64,000 bases of DNA from contig NZ_CP044065.1 of NCBI RefSeq assembly GCF_008693385.1, positions 3,410,001 to 3,474,000 of the forward strand, in the 5' to 3' direction. Each line of letters starts with the position of its first letter. Positions within the stretch are counted from its first letter, which is position 1. Shown here in pieces: positions 56,408 through 64,000 of this stretch. This stretch comes from Cupriavidus pauculus (GTDB lineage: Bacteria > Pseudomonadota > Gammaproteobacteria > Burkholderiales > Burkholderiaceae). A model generated the notes under the pieces. It did not search any database. It was not told the origin of the DNA and was given only the letters and a program-made list of their open reading frames with translations. A program made the translations under genes and the position numbers.

Positions 56408-57202
56408 TTACTCGGCGCTCAGCGAGGGATTGCGGCGCAGCTCGCAGTTCTGCATGGCGTCGGCATTGCCGCGCAGCACGAGCTGCCCCGCGCCGATCAG
56501 CTCGCGGCACCGCCAGAATACGAACCAGTCGCTCGCGAGCAGGCCATCCACGGCGCCCATCACGCTGGCCACCACCTGTACGGCAGGCGTCCAGTCGTCG
56601 GGCGTGCGCTCGAGAATCACGTCGTCCACCGTGTGATAGGCCGCGGGCACGATCGTATTGCCCTTCCACAGCCGCACGTCGGCGTTCTCCTTCACGTTCT
56701 GCTGCCACTCGTAGCCCAGCCGGCCCAGACGCAGCACGGACACGGGGGCGATCGTCGAGAAACGCCTTGCCAGACGGGCCGCCGGATACATGCCGATGGC
56801 CGCGAGATTGCCCTGCGGCGGCGTTTCCAGCTCGCGCAGGTCCATCGACACCTCGTTGATCCGCTGCGGTGCCTGATAGAGATGCGACACCACCCGGCGC
56901 AGCATCAGCTGGTCGGCGGCACTCTGCCCGTGCCAGATCGCGACTTCCTTGTCGTCGCGGCGCAGCGCCTGCAACTGCTCGAGCGCGTGCCGCATTTCGG
57001 CCGCGAAATCGATGTCGGTCTTTGGCGCCACGCGCTGCCAGAACCCCGACCGGATCAGCCCGGTGCTATCGACGTCGGCGAGCGGCCCGACCGCGAGATC
57101 GTCGCGCAGCACCACGACTGGGTCGGGGCGGGAGGCTTGTGCCAGCGCCTGACGCAGCGTATTGCCCGCGGCATCGCCGTTGACGACGTGGATATATTGC
57201 AT
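56408..57202 (-). CDS. DUF1835-domain protein (DUF1835/DUF3658)
   Basis: A 264-residue cytoplasmic protein started at 57202 (MQYIHVVNGDAAGNTL). The first 125 residues show the DUF1835 pattern: VVVLRDDLAVGPLADVDSTG, then EVAIWHGQSAADQLMLRRVV. The second half resembles DUF3658 (DDVILERTPDDWTPAVQVVA, DWFVFWRCRELIGAGQLVLR). Function is unknown. It lies between paaE and the TetR gene, all on the minus strand, so it may belong to the paa transcript. Confidence 0.75.
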   Translation of the reverse strand: MQYIHVVNGDAAGNTLRQALAQASRPDPVVVLRDDLAVGPLADVDSTGLIRSGFWQRVAPKTDIDFAAEMRHALEQLQALRRDDKEVAIWHGQSAADQLMLRRVVSHLYQAPQRINEVSMDLRELETPPQGNLAAIGMYPAARLARRFSTIAPVSVLRLGRLGYEWQQNVKENADVRLWKGNTIVPAAYHTVDDVILERTPDDWTPAVQVVASVMGAVDGLLASDWFVFWRCRELIGAGQLVLRGNADAMQNCELRRNPSLSAE

Positions 57203-57329
57203 GGCCGTGATTGGTTGGGTGGAACGACGCCGCATCGAAGCATGGCGTCGCCGGAGCCGCCGCGGATGCCGGGAATGCGGGGCGCGAGTTTTCCGCCATT
57301 GTAATCACGGTGCGTGGCGCTGCGCGACT

Positions 57330-58424
57330 TCAGCGTTCGTCGTAGCTCACAACGACGCGCGGCGTGAGGGCGCGCGCCTGGCAGGTCAGCACGAACCCCT
57401 TTGCCATTTCCCATGCCTCGAGCGTGTAGTTCTTTTCCATCTCCACCTCGCCCTCGAGCACGCGCGCCCTGCACGTACAACAGACGCCGCCCTTGCACGC
57501 GTAGGGCAGGTCCAGTCCCGCCGCCAGCGCGGTGTCCAGCACTTTCGCATCGGGTCCCGGCAGCCGCATGCGATGCTGCTTGCCGTCGAGCACCACCACC
57601 AGATCGCTTCCGCCGGCTGCCGTCTCGGCGCGCTGCGCGCGCGGCGCGGGCACCGCTGCGGCGGGGGCGGGCACGCCAAACCGTTCCGCATGGATGCGGT
57701 GCGCATCGAGCCCCGCCTCGCGCAACGCCAGCTCGACCTCGTCGATCATCGACGCCGGCCCGCAGACAAACGCGGCATCGATATCGTCCACCGGCAGCAG
57801 CGTGGACAGAAACCGCCCCACGCGCGCGCGATCGAGCCGCCCGTGCAGCAAGTCCACCTCCTGCGGCTGCCGCGACAGCACGTGATAGAGCGTGAAGCGT
57901 GACAGGTAAGCGTTCTTGAGATCCTCGAGCGCCTCCGAAAAAATGATGCTGTCCACGCTTCGATTGCCGTAGACCAGCGTGAAACGGCTGTTCGGTTCAT
58001 GCGCCAGCGTGGTGCGGATCAGCGAGAGCACGGGCGTGATGCCGCTACCGGCGGCAAATGCCACGTAGTGCCGCGCGGCCTCTGCATCGAGTGGAACGTG
58101 AAACCGGCCATCGGGCACCATCACGTCGAACGTGCGTCCCGGCGCCACGTTCTCGTGCAGCCAGGTGGAGAACACGCCGTCGTGCACGCGCTTGACCGCC
58201 ACGCGCAACTCCCCGCGCGCGTCGTAGTCCTGCACGCCGCAGCAGATCGAGTACGAGCGCCGCAACTCCTGCCCATCGATGGGCACCTTCAGCGTCAGGA
58301 ACTGGCCCTGCGTAAACCGGTACGCCTCGCGCAGGGCGGGCGGCACCTCGAAGGCAATGGACACCGTATCGGCGGTTTCGGATCGGACCTGCGCCACGCG
58401 CAGCGGATGGAACTGAGGTGTCAT
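57330..58424 (-). CDS. paaE: phenylacetyl-CoA epoxidase reductase subunit PaaE
   Basis: A 364-residue reductase. The FAD/NAD(P) half has RRSYSICCGVQDYDARGELR near residue 55, FAAGSGITPVLSLIRTTL near 115, and FVCGPASMIDEVELALREAG near 220. The C-terminal plant-type 2Fe-2S domain has cysteines in LPYACKGGVCCTCRARVLEG and FVLTCQARALTPRV. It passes NADPH electrons to the PaaABC(D) epoxidase. The tail after the iron-sulfur domain is short. Last paa gene in the operon; 13 bp after paaD. Confidence 0.95.
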   Translation of the reverse strand: MTPQFHPLRVAQVRSETADTVSIAFEVPPALREAYRFTQGQFLTLKVPIDGQELRRSYSICCGVQDYDARGELRVAVKRVHDGVFSTWLHENVAPGRTFDVMVPDGRFHVPLDAEAARHYVAFAAGSGITPVLSLIRTTLAHEPNSRFTLVYGNRSVDSIIFSEALEDLKNAYLSRFTLYHVLSRQPQEVDLLHGRLDRARVGRFLSTLLPVDDIDAAFVCGPASMIDEVELALREAGLDAHRIHAERFGVPAPAAAVPAPRAQRAETAAGGSDLVVVLDGKQHRMRLPGPDAKVLDTALAAGLDLPYACKGGVCCTCRARVLEGEVEMEKNYTLEAWEMAKGFVLTCQARALTPRVVVSYDER

Positions 58425-58437
58425 GGCGCCATCGGCC

Positions 58438-58983
58438 TCAATACGGTTTGAAATAATCGAACGGCTCGCGGCAGTCGAGGCACCGGTACAGCGCCTTGCA
58501 CGCGGTGGAGGCAAACCGCGCGAGCTCCTCGGTGTGCGTGCTGCCGCAACGCGGGCAGGCGATGGCCGGGGGCCGGCCGGCTCGTGGAACGAAGCGCAGC
58601 GGCCTGACCACGCCATCGGCCTCGGCCACCGCGTGGGGCGGGGCGATTCCATACGCGCGCAGCCGGGCGTGGCCGGAGGCCGTGATCCAGTCGGTGGTCC
58701 ATGCCGGCGCCAGCACCGTCCGCACGCGCCATGGCGCCAGTCCGGCCGCATCCAGCGCCCGTCCCACGTCCGCCTCGATCTGCGACATCGCCGGGCACCC
58801 CGAGTACGTCGGCGTGATCACCGCTTCGAGCGTCTCCCCGTCGTCGGCCATCCGCACGTCGCGCAGAATGCCCAGATCGCGGATCGACACGACAGGAATC
58901 TCCGGGTCCGGCACGGCCTCGAGCGCCTGCCATGCGCGCGCGACGCGCGCGCCGCGGTCAACGAGACTGGCGATATCGGTCAT
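58438..58983 (-). CDS. paaD: phenylacetyl-CoA epoxidase assembly protein PaaD
   Basis: A 181-residue protein started at 58983. The N-terminal MIP18/DUF59 domain contains VPDPEIPVVSIRDLGILRDV and the cysteine of TPTYSGCPAMSQIEADVGRA near residue 72. The C-terminal zinc-ribbon-like end has ACPRCGSTHTEELARF and CLDCREPFDYFKPY. PaaD is needed for iron-sulfur or metal maturation of the epoxidase. It begins 4 bp after paaC. Confidence 0.93.
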   Translation of the reverse strand: MTDIASLVDRGARVARAWQALEAVPDPEIPVVSIRDLGILRDVRMADDGETLEAVITPTYSGCPAMSQIEADVGRALDAAGLAPWRVRTVLAPAWTTDWITASGHARLRAYGIAPPHAVAEADGVVRPLRFVPRAGRPPAIACPRCGSTHTEELARFASTACKALYRCLDCREPFDYFKPY

Positions 58984-58987
58984 GGCA

Positions 58988-59806
58988 TCACCACTGCGCA
59001 CCGGGATGCGCGCGCGCTAGCCCCTGCATCTCGCCCAGCAGGTAGCTCATATGCTCCGAGTGCACGCCACGCTTGCCCGTGGAGACGAAGCCCGAACGCT
59101 CCGGCATGCGCAGCGTCGCCTCGGCGAACGTGTCACGCACGGTCGCCTCCCATGACGCGCGCAGGTCCGCGACCGCAACGCCGATTCCCTGCGAAGCCGC
59201 CTCGCGCTCGATGTCGTCGGCCTCGAAACACTCGTTCATATATGGCATCAGATGATCGGCCGCGCGCTGCATGCGCGCGTGCGATACGTCGGTGCCATCG
59301 CCCAGCCGCACCACCCAGCCGGCCGCGTGCTGCAGGTGGTAGCGCGCCTCCTTGAGGGACTTCGCCGCAATCGCCGCCAGTGCTTCGTCCTGGCTGCCTG
59401 ACAGCCGCTCCCAGAGCTCCACCATCAGCGCGCTGAACAGGAAGTTGCGCACCGTCGTCACCGCATAGTCGCGCGCGGTACGCGCCGTCCCGGCAAGCGG
59501 TCCGTGGTGCGGCAGTTCGACCAGCGTCCAGTTGCGAAACTCGCGCTCGTCGCGCCAGTACGCGTAATCGTCCTCGCGCCGCGCGTGGCCGGTGACCGTC
59601 GCCTCGAGCGTGCCCGCGTGCGTGTAGAGCAGGCGGGCCTGCCCGATCAGGTCGAGGCTCAGGTTCGCGAGCGCGATGTCTTCCTCCAGCGCGGGCCCAT
59701 GGCCGCACCACTCGGCATTGCGCTGCCCGAGGATCAGCGCGTTGTCGGCAAGGCGCAGCACGTATTGCGCCGCCGCGGGGAGCGCATCACATGTGATTGA
59801 CTTCAT
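58988..59806 (-). CDS. paaC: phenylacetyl-CoA epoxidase structural subunit PaaC
   Basis: A 272-residue ferritin-like helical protein started at 59806. It has NALILGQRNAEWCGHGPALE near residue 25, DEREFRNWTLVELPHHG near 92 and SLKEARYHLQHAAGWVVRLG near 148. PaaC is the scaffold partner of the catalytic PaaA and lacks a full di-iron site. Its 5' end overlaps the paaB stop by 20 bp. Confidence 0.95.
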   Translation of the reverse strand: MKSITCDALPAAAQYVLRLADNALILGQRNAEWCGHGPALEEDIALANLSLDLIGQARLLYTHAGTLEATVTGHARREDDYAYWRDEREFRNWTLVELPHHGPLAGTARTARDYAVTTVRNFLFSALMVELWERLSGSQDEALAAIAAKSLKEARYHLQHAAGWVVRLGDGTDVSHARMQRAADHLMPYMNECFEADDIEREAASQGIGVAVADLRASWEATVRDTFAEATLRMPERSGFVSTGKRGVHSEHMSYLLGEMQGLARAHPGAQW

Positions 59807-60074
59807 CGGGCAGCTCGTAGAACGTCGGATGCCGGTAGATCTTGTCCGCCATCGGGTCGAACAGCGCCGCCTTCTCGTCGGGCGCGCTCGCGGTGATCGC
59901 CGACGACGGCACCACCCAGATCGACACGCCTTCCTGACGGCGCGTATAGACATCGCGCGCCATGTGCAGCGCCTGCCGGGCGTCGGCCGCATGCAGGCTG
60001 CCGCAATGCTTGTGCTCGAGGCCCTGCTTGCTGCGGACGAAGACTTCCCACAGGGGCCATGGATTAGCGTTCAT
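59787..60074 (-). CDS. paaB: phenylacetyl-CoA epoxidase subunit PaaB
   Basis: A 95-residue protein: [20 protein letters not shown], then [20 protein letters not shown] and [20 protein letters not shown]. Length and sequence are typical of PaaB. It mediates assembly of the PaaABC complex. The start lies within the paaA stop region (11-bp overlap). Confidence 0.95.
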   Translation of the reverse strand: MNANPWPLWEVFVRSKQGLEHKHCGSLHAADARQALHMARDVYTRRQEGVSIWVVPSSAITASAPDEKAALFDPMADKIYRHPTFYELPDEVNHM

Positions 60075-61074
60075 TGCGTTCTCCGAGATCGTGGCCGTTG
60101 CGCCGCCGAGCATGTGCCATGGCGGCCTCGCGTACCCATTCGCCTTCCTCGTGCGCGCGCACCCGCGTCGCCAGCCGCTCGCGATTGCACGGACCGTCGC
60201 CATTGATCACGCGCCAGAACTCGTCCCAGTCGAGCGGGCTGAAATCGTAGTGGCCGCGCGCGGCGTTCCATTGCAGCCCCGGATCGGGCAATGTCACGCC
60301 GAGCACGCGCGCCTGCTCCACGGTGGCATCGACGAACTTCTGGCGCAGGTCGTCGTTGGAAATCCGCTTGATACCCCACGCCATGGTCTGCGTGCTGTTG
60401 GTGGAGGCGGCATCGGGCGGCCCGAACATCATCAGCACCGGATGCCACCAGCGATCGACGGCGTCCTGCACCATCGCGCGCTGCGCCGCGGTGCCGCCCA
60501 TCATCGCGAGCAGCGCGTCGAAGCCCTGCCGCTGATGGAACGACTCCTCCTTGCAGATGCGGATCATCGCGCGGGCGTAAGGTCCATACGAGCAGCGGCA
60601 CAGCGGCACCTGGTTCATGATCGCCGCGCCATCGACCAGCCAGCCGATCACGCCGACGTCCGCCCAGGTCAGGGTCGGGTAATTGAAGATGGACGAGTAT
60701 TTGGCGCGCCCGGCATGCAGCGCGTCCACGAGGTCGTCGCGCGAGACGTCGAGCGTCTCGGCCGCGCTATAGAGATACAGCCCGTGGCCGCCTTCGTCCT
60801 GCACCTTGGCAAGCAGGATGGCCTTGCGCTTGAGCGATGGCGCCCGGCTGATCCAGTTGCCTTCGGGCTGCATGCCGATGATCTCCGAATGCGCATGCTG
60901 CGAGATCTGCCGCACGAGCGTCTTGCGGTAGGCATCGGGCATCCAGTCCTGCGGTTCGATCTTCGCGTCCGCGGCAATATGCGCATCGAACGCGGCCTGC
61001 CGTGCATCGAGATCCGTCTCCAGCCCGGTTTCCGAACCGCGCGGTCCCGGCAAGTCCAGACTCTGCGTGTACAT
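60064..61074 (-). CDS. paaA: phenylacetyl-CoA epoxidase catalytic subunit PaaA
   Basis: A 336-residue di-iron oxygenase. Di-iron ligands are expected in the ferritin-like helices, for example [20 protein letters not shown] near residue 100 (E-x-x-H) and [20 protein letters not shown] near 200 (E-x-x-H). An AAGGAGGT ribosome site precedes the ATG, one of the strongest in the window. PaaA epoxidises the aromatic ring of phenylacetyl-CoA, the second step of aerobic phenylacetate breakdown. First gene of paaABCDE. The ligase gene paaK and later pathway genes are not in the window. Confidence 0.97.
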   Translation of the reverse strand: MYTQSLDLPGPRGSETGLETDLDARQAAFDAHIAADAKIEPQDWMPDAYRKTLVRQISQHAHSEIIGMQPEGNWISRAPSLKRKAILLAKVQDEGGHGLYLYSAAETLDVSRDDLVDALHAGRAKYSSIFNYPTLTWADVGVIGWLVDGAAIMNQVPLCRCSYGPYARAMIRICKEESFHQRQGFDALLAMMGGTAAQRAMVQDAVDRWWHPVLMMFGPPDAASTNSTQTMAWGIKRISNDDLRQKFVDATVEQARVLGVTLPDPGLQWNAARGHYDFSPLDWDEFWRVINGDGPCNRERLATRVRAHEEGEWVREAAMAHARRRNGHDLGERNER

Positions 61075-61117
61075 GGCACCTCCTTGTGGCCATCGACGTG
61101 GGTACTATATATATATG

Positions 61118-61129
61118 CCGACCGGTCGG
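61118..61129. promoter_or_regulatory. TetR-type palindrome upstream of paaA
   Basis: CCGACCGGTCGG is a perfect 12-bp palindrome flanked by an AT-rich TATATATATAT run, 44 bp before the paaA start. The position, overlapping a probable promoter, and the TetR-like form make it a candidate operator for the TetR protein at 55762-56385. Confidence 0.65.
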
Positions 61130-61286
61130 TCAATTTATTGGTGCCCCTTTTCTGGTGAATTAGGGGAACGCCGATTGATCTGGCGCAAGTTGTAGGAATT
61201 CAGCGCCGCATTTTCGGCATGGGGTTACTTCCGCTGCGCACGGCCGGAGTAGTATCAATAAGCATCCACACCTCCGGAGGACTGAA

Positions 61287-61757
61287 ATGACCAATGCGGC
61301 ATACAGCAGGATCGTGGTGGCGGTCGATGGCAGCGCGACCGCCGATCTCGCACTCGGCGAGGCCATTCGCGTGGCCAGCGGCGGCGGCGCGACGGTCCTG
61401 GCGCTTTTTATCGTCGATAGCGGCGTGCTGCTGTTCGACGCGGGCTACTACGACGTCGGCCAGATGGAAAAGGCCTACGTCGATAGCGGGAAGGAAGCGC
61501 TGGAAAAGGCGGCGGCCCGACTGTCCGCGGCCGGCGTCGCCTACGAGACGCGCCTCGTCACCGAGCCCGCGGTCGTGGGCGATATCGCGGCCTCGCTCAA
61601 CGAAGCCGCGCGGGAATGGAACGGCGATCTGCTCGTCATCGGCACGCACGGGCGCCGCGGCGTGCGCCGCATCGTGCTCGGAAGCGTGGCGGAAGCCGTG
61701 ATTCGCGAATCGACGATGCCCGTGCTGCTGGTACGCGGAAAGCCTGCGGAAAAATAA
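61287..61757 (+). CDS. universal stress protein (UspA family)
   Basis: A 156-residue protein. The first strand and Asp are in RIVVAVDGSATADLALGEAI, and the ATP-binding loop near the C-terminus is LVIGTHGRRGVRRIVLGSVA followed by EAVIRESTMPVLLVRG. This G-2x-G-9x-G(S/T) pattern is of the ATP-binding type. The ribosome site GGAGG is part of a 10-bp palindrome CCTCCGGAGG (61271-61280). It ends 14 bp before the convergent DUF1488 gene. Confidence 0.92.
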   Translation: MTNAAYSRIVVAVDGSATADLALGEAIRVASGGGATVLALFIVDSGVLLFDAGYYDVGQMEKAYVDSGKEALEKAAARLSAAGVAYETRLVTEPAVVGDIAASLNEAAREWNGDLLVIGTHGRRGVRRIVLGSVAEAVIRESTMPVLLVRGKPAEK

Positions 61758-61771
61758 TGCCGCGAGGCGCG

Positions 61772-62047
61772 TCAGCCGGCGAAGCGGAAATGCCCGCTGC
61801 GCAGCACGATCTCGCGCGCCTCCGTCAGCTGGAACAGGCTCTCGGCAAGCTGCTCGATGCGTGAACGGTTGCTCGTGAACGCATCGACGAGGTCTTCCTT
61901 GCGCGTCGATCTGGCCCCGAAATGTGACTCGAGTGCCTCGGCGGTAATCGAGTAGAGCGTGTCGTTGCCATCGACCATGGCCGGGCAGGAAAGGGTCAGG
62001 CTGGCGGCGCAGTAGGTGGGCGTGGCGTGCGGGAACGAGATGGACAT
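61772..62047 (-). CDS. DUF1488-family small protein
   Basis: A 91-residue protein started at 62047. It reads MSISFPHATPTYCAASLTLS, then YSITAEALESHFGARSTRKE and ends IVLRSGHFRFAG. The body agrees with DUF1488, where a beta-rich N-terminus and an ITxEALEDHFG motif occur. Function is unknown. It is downstream of and co-directional with the FUSC gene (70 bp). Confidence 0.8.
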   Translation of the reverse strand: MSISFPHATPTYCAASLTLSCPAMVDGNDTLYSITAEALESHFGARSTRKEDLVDAFTSNRSRIEQLAESLFQLTEAREIVLRSGHFRFAG

Positions 62048-62117
62048 GGCGGACCTCGGGCGGTGGCGCGACCGATTGTGTAAAGCGGGTGAGACGGTCG
62101 CAAAGGTTCCAGTCATT

Positions 62118-64000
62118 CTAGGATATGGCCGTCGTCCGTAAAGGCCGGTCGAGCGCCGCCGCCGCCTCGCGCACGCTGTGCATGGCCGCATGGCCCGCTT
62201 CCACGCAGTGCAGCACGAAACGCGTCTGCTCGAGCAGGAACGCGTCGGCATCGCTGGCGGCTTCGGGCGTATCGGACAGTCCGCTGCCCATCGCGTCCGC
62301 AGCATCGAACGTCCGCCCGCGCCCCGCGCTGCCCGGGCGTACGGCCAGCTCCGCGAGGCTCGCCTCGATACCCTCGAGCATCGCCTGCACCGCTTCCGAC
62401 GGTGCCGCTTCCGTCGCACCGGCGCGCACCACACCCGCAAGCGCAGCCATGCGGCGCGCCGTGGCGTGGACCCGCCCATACGCCACCTTGAGGTCCGTAC
62501 TCAGATCCTCCGCACTCTGCGCCAGCGTATCCTCGGCACGCGTGGAGGCCCGCCCGGCCGCCACCCGAAGCGCCTCGAGCCGCGTGTGCGCGGACGATCC
62601 AGTCCGTGCGGCGCCGATGGCCGCGCGCAGGTACACGGCATTGGCCGCCAGCGCATCCAGTCCGTGCCGGAACGCGCGCGACAGCTCCGCGCGCGGCGAC
62701 AGCACGAAATAGCTGGCCAGCGCGATCAGGCACCCGATCGCGGTATCGACACCGCGCAACGCCGCCACGTGGCTGCTGCTCGCCGCGGGTTCGCCCGTCC
62801 AGGAGAACAGGATCACCGCCGGCGTCAGGCAGAACGCGAACAGCCCCGCATTGCCGGCGAGCCGGCCGGCATAGGCCGCGGCAAGGAACAGCGCGCTGAT
62901 GCCGAGCGCCAGCACCGGCGTCGGATGCGCAAGGCTGATCAGGCAGGCCGCGAGCGCCCCGGCCAGCGAACCGGCAAAGCGCTTGAACGAGATCTGGCGC
63001 GTCGTCTGCAGGCGCGGGCTCAGGACCATGATCACGGTCACGGCCACCCAGTAACCGTGGTCGAGCCGCCAGATCTGCGACGGCAGCAGGCTCAGTCCGC
63101 CGGCCATGGCCAGCCGCAGCCCGTGGCGCGTCACCTGCGCATCGCGCGCGGCCACTTCCGCAAGCCAGTGACCGAGCCGATCGATCCCGTGATGCAGGCC
63201 GCGACGGGGCCACGCAAACGACTCCTTCCAGTCCGCGAACACTGGAAACCTTGCCAGCGCGGCCAAAGCCGACTGATAGGTCGGCGGCGCGGAGGCGTTG
63301 GCGCGCTGCGCCACGAGCCGCCGCAACTCCTGCGCGAGAATCGCGGACAGCGCCGGCAGGTCGGGCGCGTGCTGCGTCAGCGCTTCGCGCACCAGTTGCT
63401 CGACCTCCCCGAGGCATCGCGCCGCATAGGCCAGCGGCAGATGGTGGGGCGTCGCGTCGGTATGCCTGCCGCGCAGTTCCGCGGCGACGATCAGCAGCGC
63501 AAAGATGGCGTCCGCCACGGCCACCGTGTACGCATAACGCAACATCCCGAGCGGATCGCGCCATCCGCGCCGCGCGAGCACGGCCGTGCGCGCCGCCTCG
63601 ATCCGGCGCCGGATGTCCTGCTTGTACGGCATGGTGTCGTCAGGAAAGACCTCGGCCGCGATCGCGTGGGCAAAGCGGCTCAGCGCCTCGTACACCGCGA
63701 TGATCTCCGCGCGCGGCCGCGTATCGCGCTGCGAGGGCAGCAGCACCAGACAGGCAAGGCAGGCGAAGAGTCCACCGCGCAGATAATCGAGGCTTGCGGT
63801 TGCCGCATGGGCCAGCACGGGCACATCGCCCGCCATGGGTTGCAGGCACGCGGCGATCAGCACGACATAGAGCAGCTTGGCACTGAGCGCCGCCGCAGGG
63901 CCGCGAACCTCGGCCAGTCCCGCCGCGATGCCGCCGGCAACCACGATCGGCAGCGCCAGCCAGGGCGCCTGCGACACCGCGCTACCGATCGCGCAGGCCA
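62118..64000 (-). CDS. FUSC-family inner-membrane transporter, 5' end outside the window
   Basis: A membrane protein of more than 625 residues; the frame stays open to the window edge, and the upstream codons read ACAIGSAVSQAPWLALPIVV, part of a helix, so the true N-terminus lies beyond. It shows the two-bundle layout of FUSC/AaeB/YccS proteins: an N-terminal bundle (LALPIVVAGGIAAGLAEV, LLYVVLIAACLQPMAG), a cytosolic helical part, and a second bundle (DHGYWVAVTVIMVLSPRLQT, FAGSLAGALAACLISLAHP, FAFCLTPAVILFSW). The C-terminal cytosolic part is Ala-rich and helical. Members export aromatic acids or fusaric acid; substrate unknown. Confidence 0.85.
   Translation of the reverse strand, partial: ACAIGSAVSQAPWLALPIVVAGGIAAGLAEVRGPAAALSAKLLYVVLIAACLQPMAGDVPVLAHAATASLDYLRGGLFACLACLVLLPSQRDTRPRAEIIAVYEALSRFAHAIAAEVFPDDTMPYKQDIRRRIEAARTAVLARRGWRDPLGMLRYAYTVAVADAIFALLIVAAELRGRHTDATPHHLPLAYAARCLGEVEQLVREALTQHAPDLPALSAILAQELRRLVAQRANASAPPTYQSALAALARFPVFADWKESFAWPRRGLHHGIDRLGHWLAEVAARDAQVTRHGLRLAMAGGLSLLPSQIWRLDHGYWVAVTVIMVLSPRLQTTRQISFKRFAGSLAGALAACLISLAHPTPVLALGISALFLAAAYAGRLAGNAGLFAFCLTPAVILFSWTGEPAASSSHVAALRGVDTAIGCLIALASYFVLSPRAELSRAFRHGLDALAANAVYLRAAIGAARTGSSAHTRLEALRVAAGRASTRAEDTLAQSAEDLSTDLKVAYGRVHATARRMAALAGVVRAGATEAAPSEAVQAMLEGIEASLAELAVRPGSAGRGRTFDAADAMGSGLSDTPEAASDADAFLLEQTRFVLHCVEAGHAAMHSVREAAAALDRPLRTTAIS

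Overview
The window looks like chromosomal DNA of a GC-rich betaproteobacterium of the Burkholderiaceae, most probably Cupriavidus or a close relative. I infer this from gene content and gene order only (rsmI/yraN/diaA/dolP block, sox cluster, two-part type II secretion cluster, nsrR-hmp, paaABCDE, fused indolepyruvate oxidoreductase); no database search was possible. Genes are dense, many stop and start codons overlap, and codon third positions are strongly GC-biased, so very long spurious reading frames lie opposite most real genes.

Layout. 1-6 kb: two M20 amidohydrolases, an ArsC-family protein, a small membrane protein, a DEDD exonuclease, a glyoxalase-II-like hydrolase and the lipoprotein RlpA. 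5.3-8.4 kb: rsmI diverging from yraN-diaA-dolP; the diaA-dolP gap carries an array of DnaA-box-like 9-mers. 8.4-17.0 kb: lithotrophic sulfur oxidation, with a cytochrome c/flavocytochrome pair (fccAB/soxF type), an EamA exporter, then cytochrome c-soxY-soxZ-dsrE-like-soxA-soxX-soxW-soxB. No soxCD is visible. 17.06-20.9 kb: tRNA-Ala(CGC) followed by an accessory patch: a decayed membrane-protein gene, a small gene, and a compact restriction-modification operon (ribbon-helix-helix protein, N6-adenine methylase, XamI-type endonuclease) behind a perfect palindrome. 21-31 kb: transporters (CDF, LysE, three MFS), CPBP protease, tag glycosylase, extradiol dioxygenase, VOC and GNAT proteins; the lysE/CPBP intergenic region carries five copies of CGTATACG. 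31-34.6 kb: a 1197-residue indolepyruvate oxidoreductase. 35-36.3 kb: a NYN/OST-HTH protein.

36.3-50.7 kb: a type II secretion system, gspGHIJK-LMNDEF on the minus strand, with gspC on the plus strand, separated by the nitric-oxide module nsrR-hmp. Both nsrR and hmp have NsrR-type palindromes. 50.9-55.8 kb: an EF-hand protein, an Lrp/AsnC regulator, a GNAT enzyme and a kefF-kefC-like potassium efflux pair. 55.8-61.1 kb: the phenylacetyl-CoA epoxidase operon paaABCDE, followed on the same strand by a DUF1835-type gene and a TetR regulator, with a TetR-like palindrome upstream of paaA. 61.3-64 kb: a universal stress protein, a DUF1488 protein and a FUSC-family transporter cut by the window end.

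Most of the window is ordinary core genome. The observations most worth checking are two non-coding arrays (7381-7499 and 22576-22914) and the ribbon-helix-helix-led restriction-modification operon with its operator-like palindrome (20881-20901).
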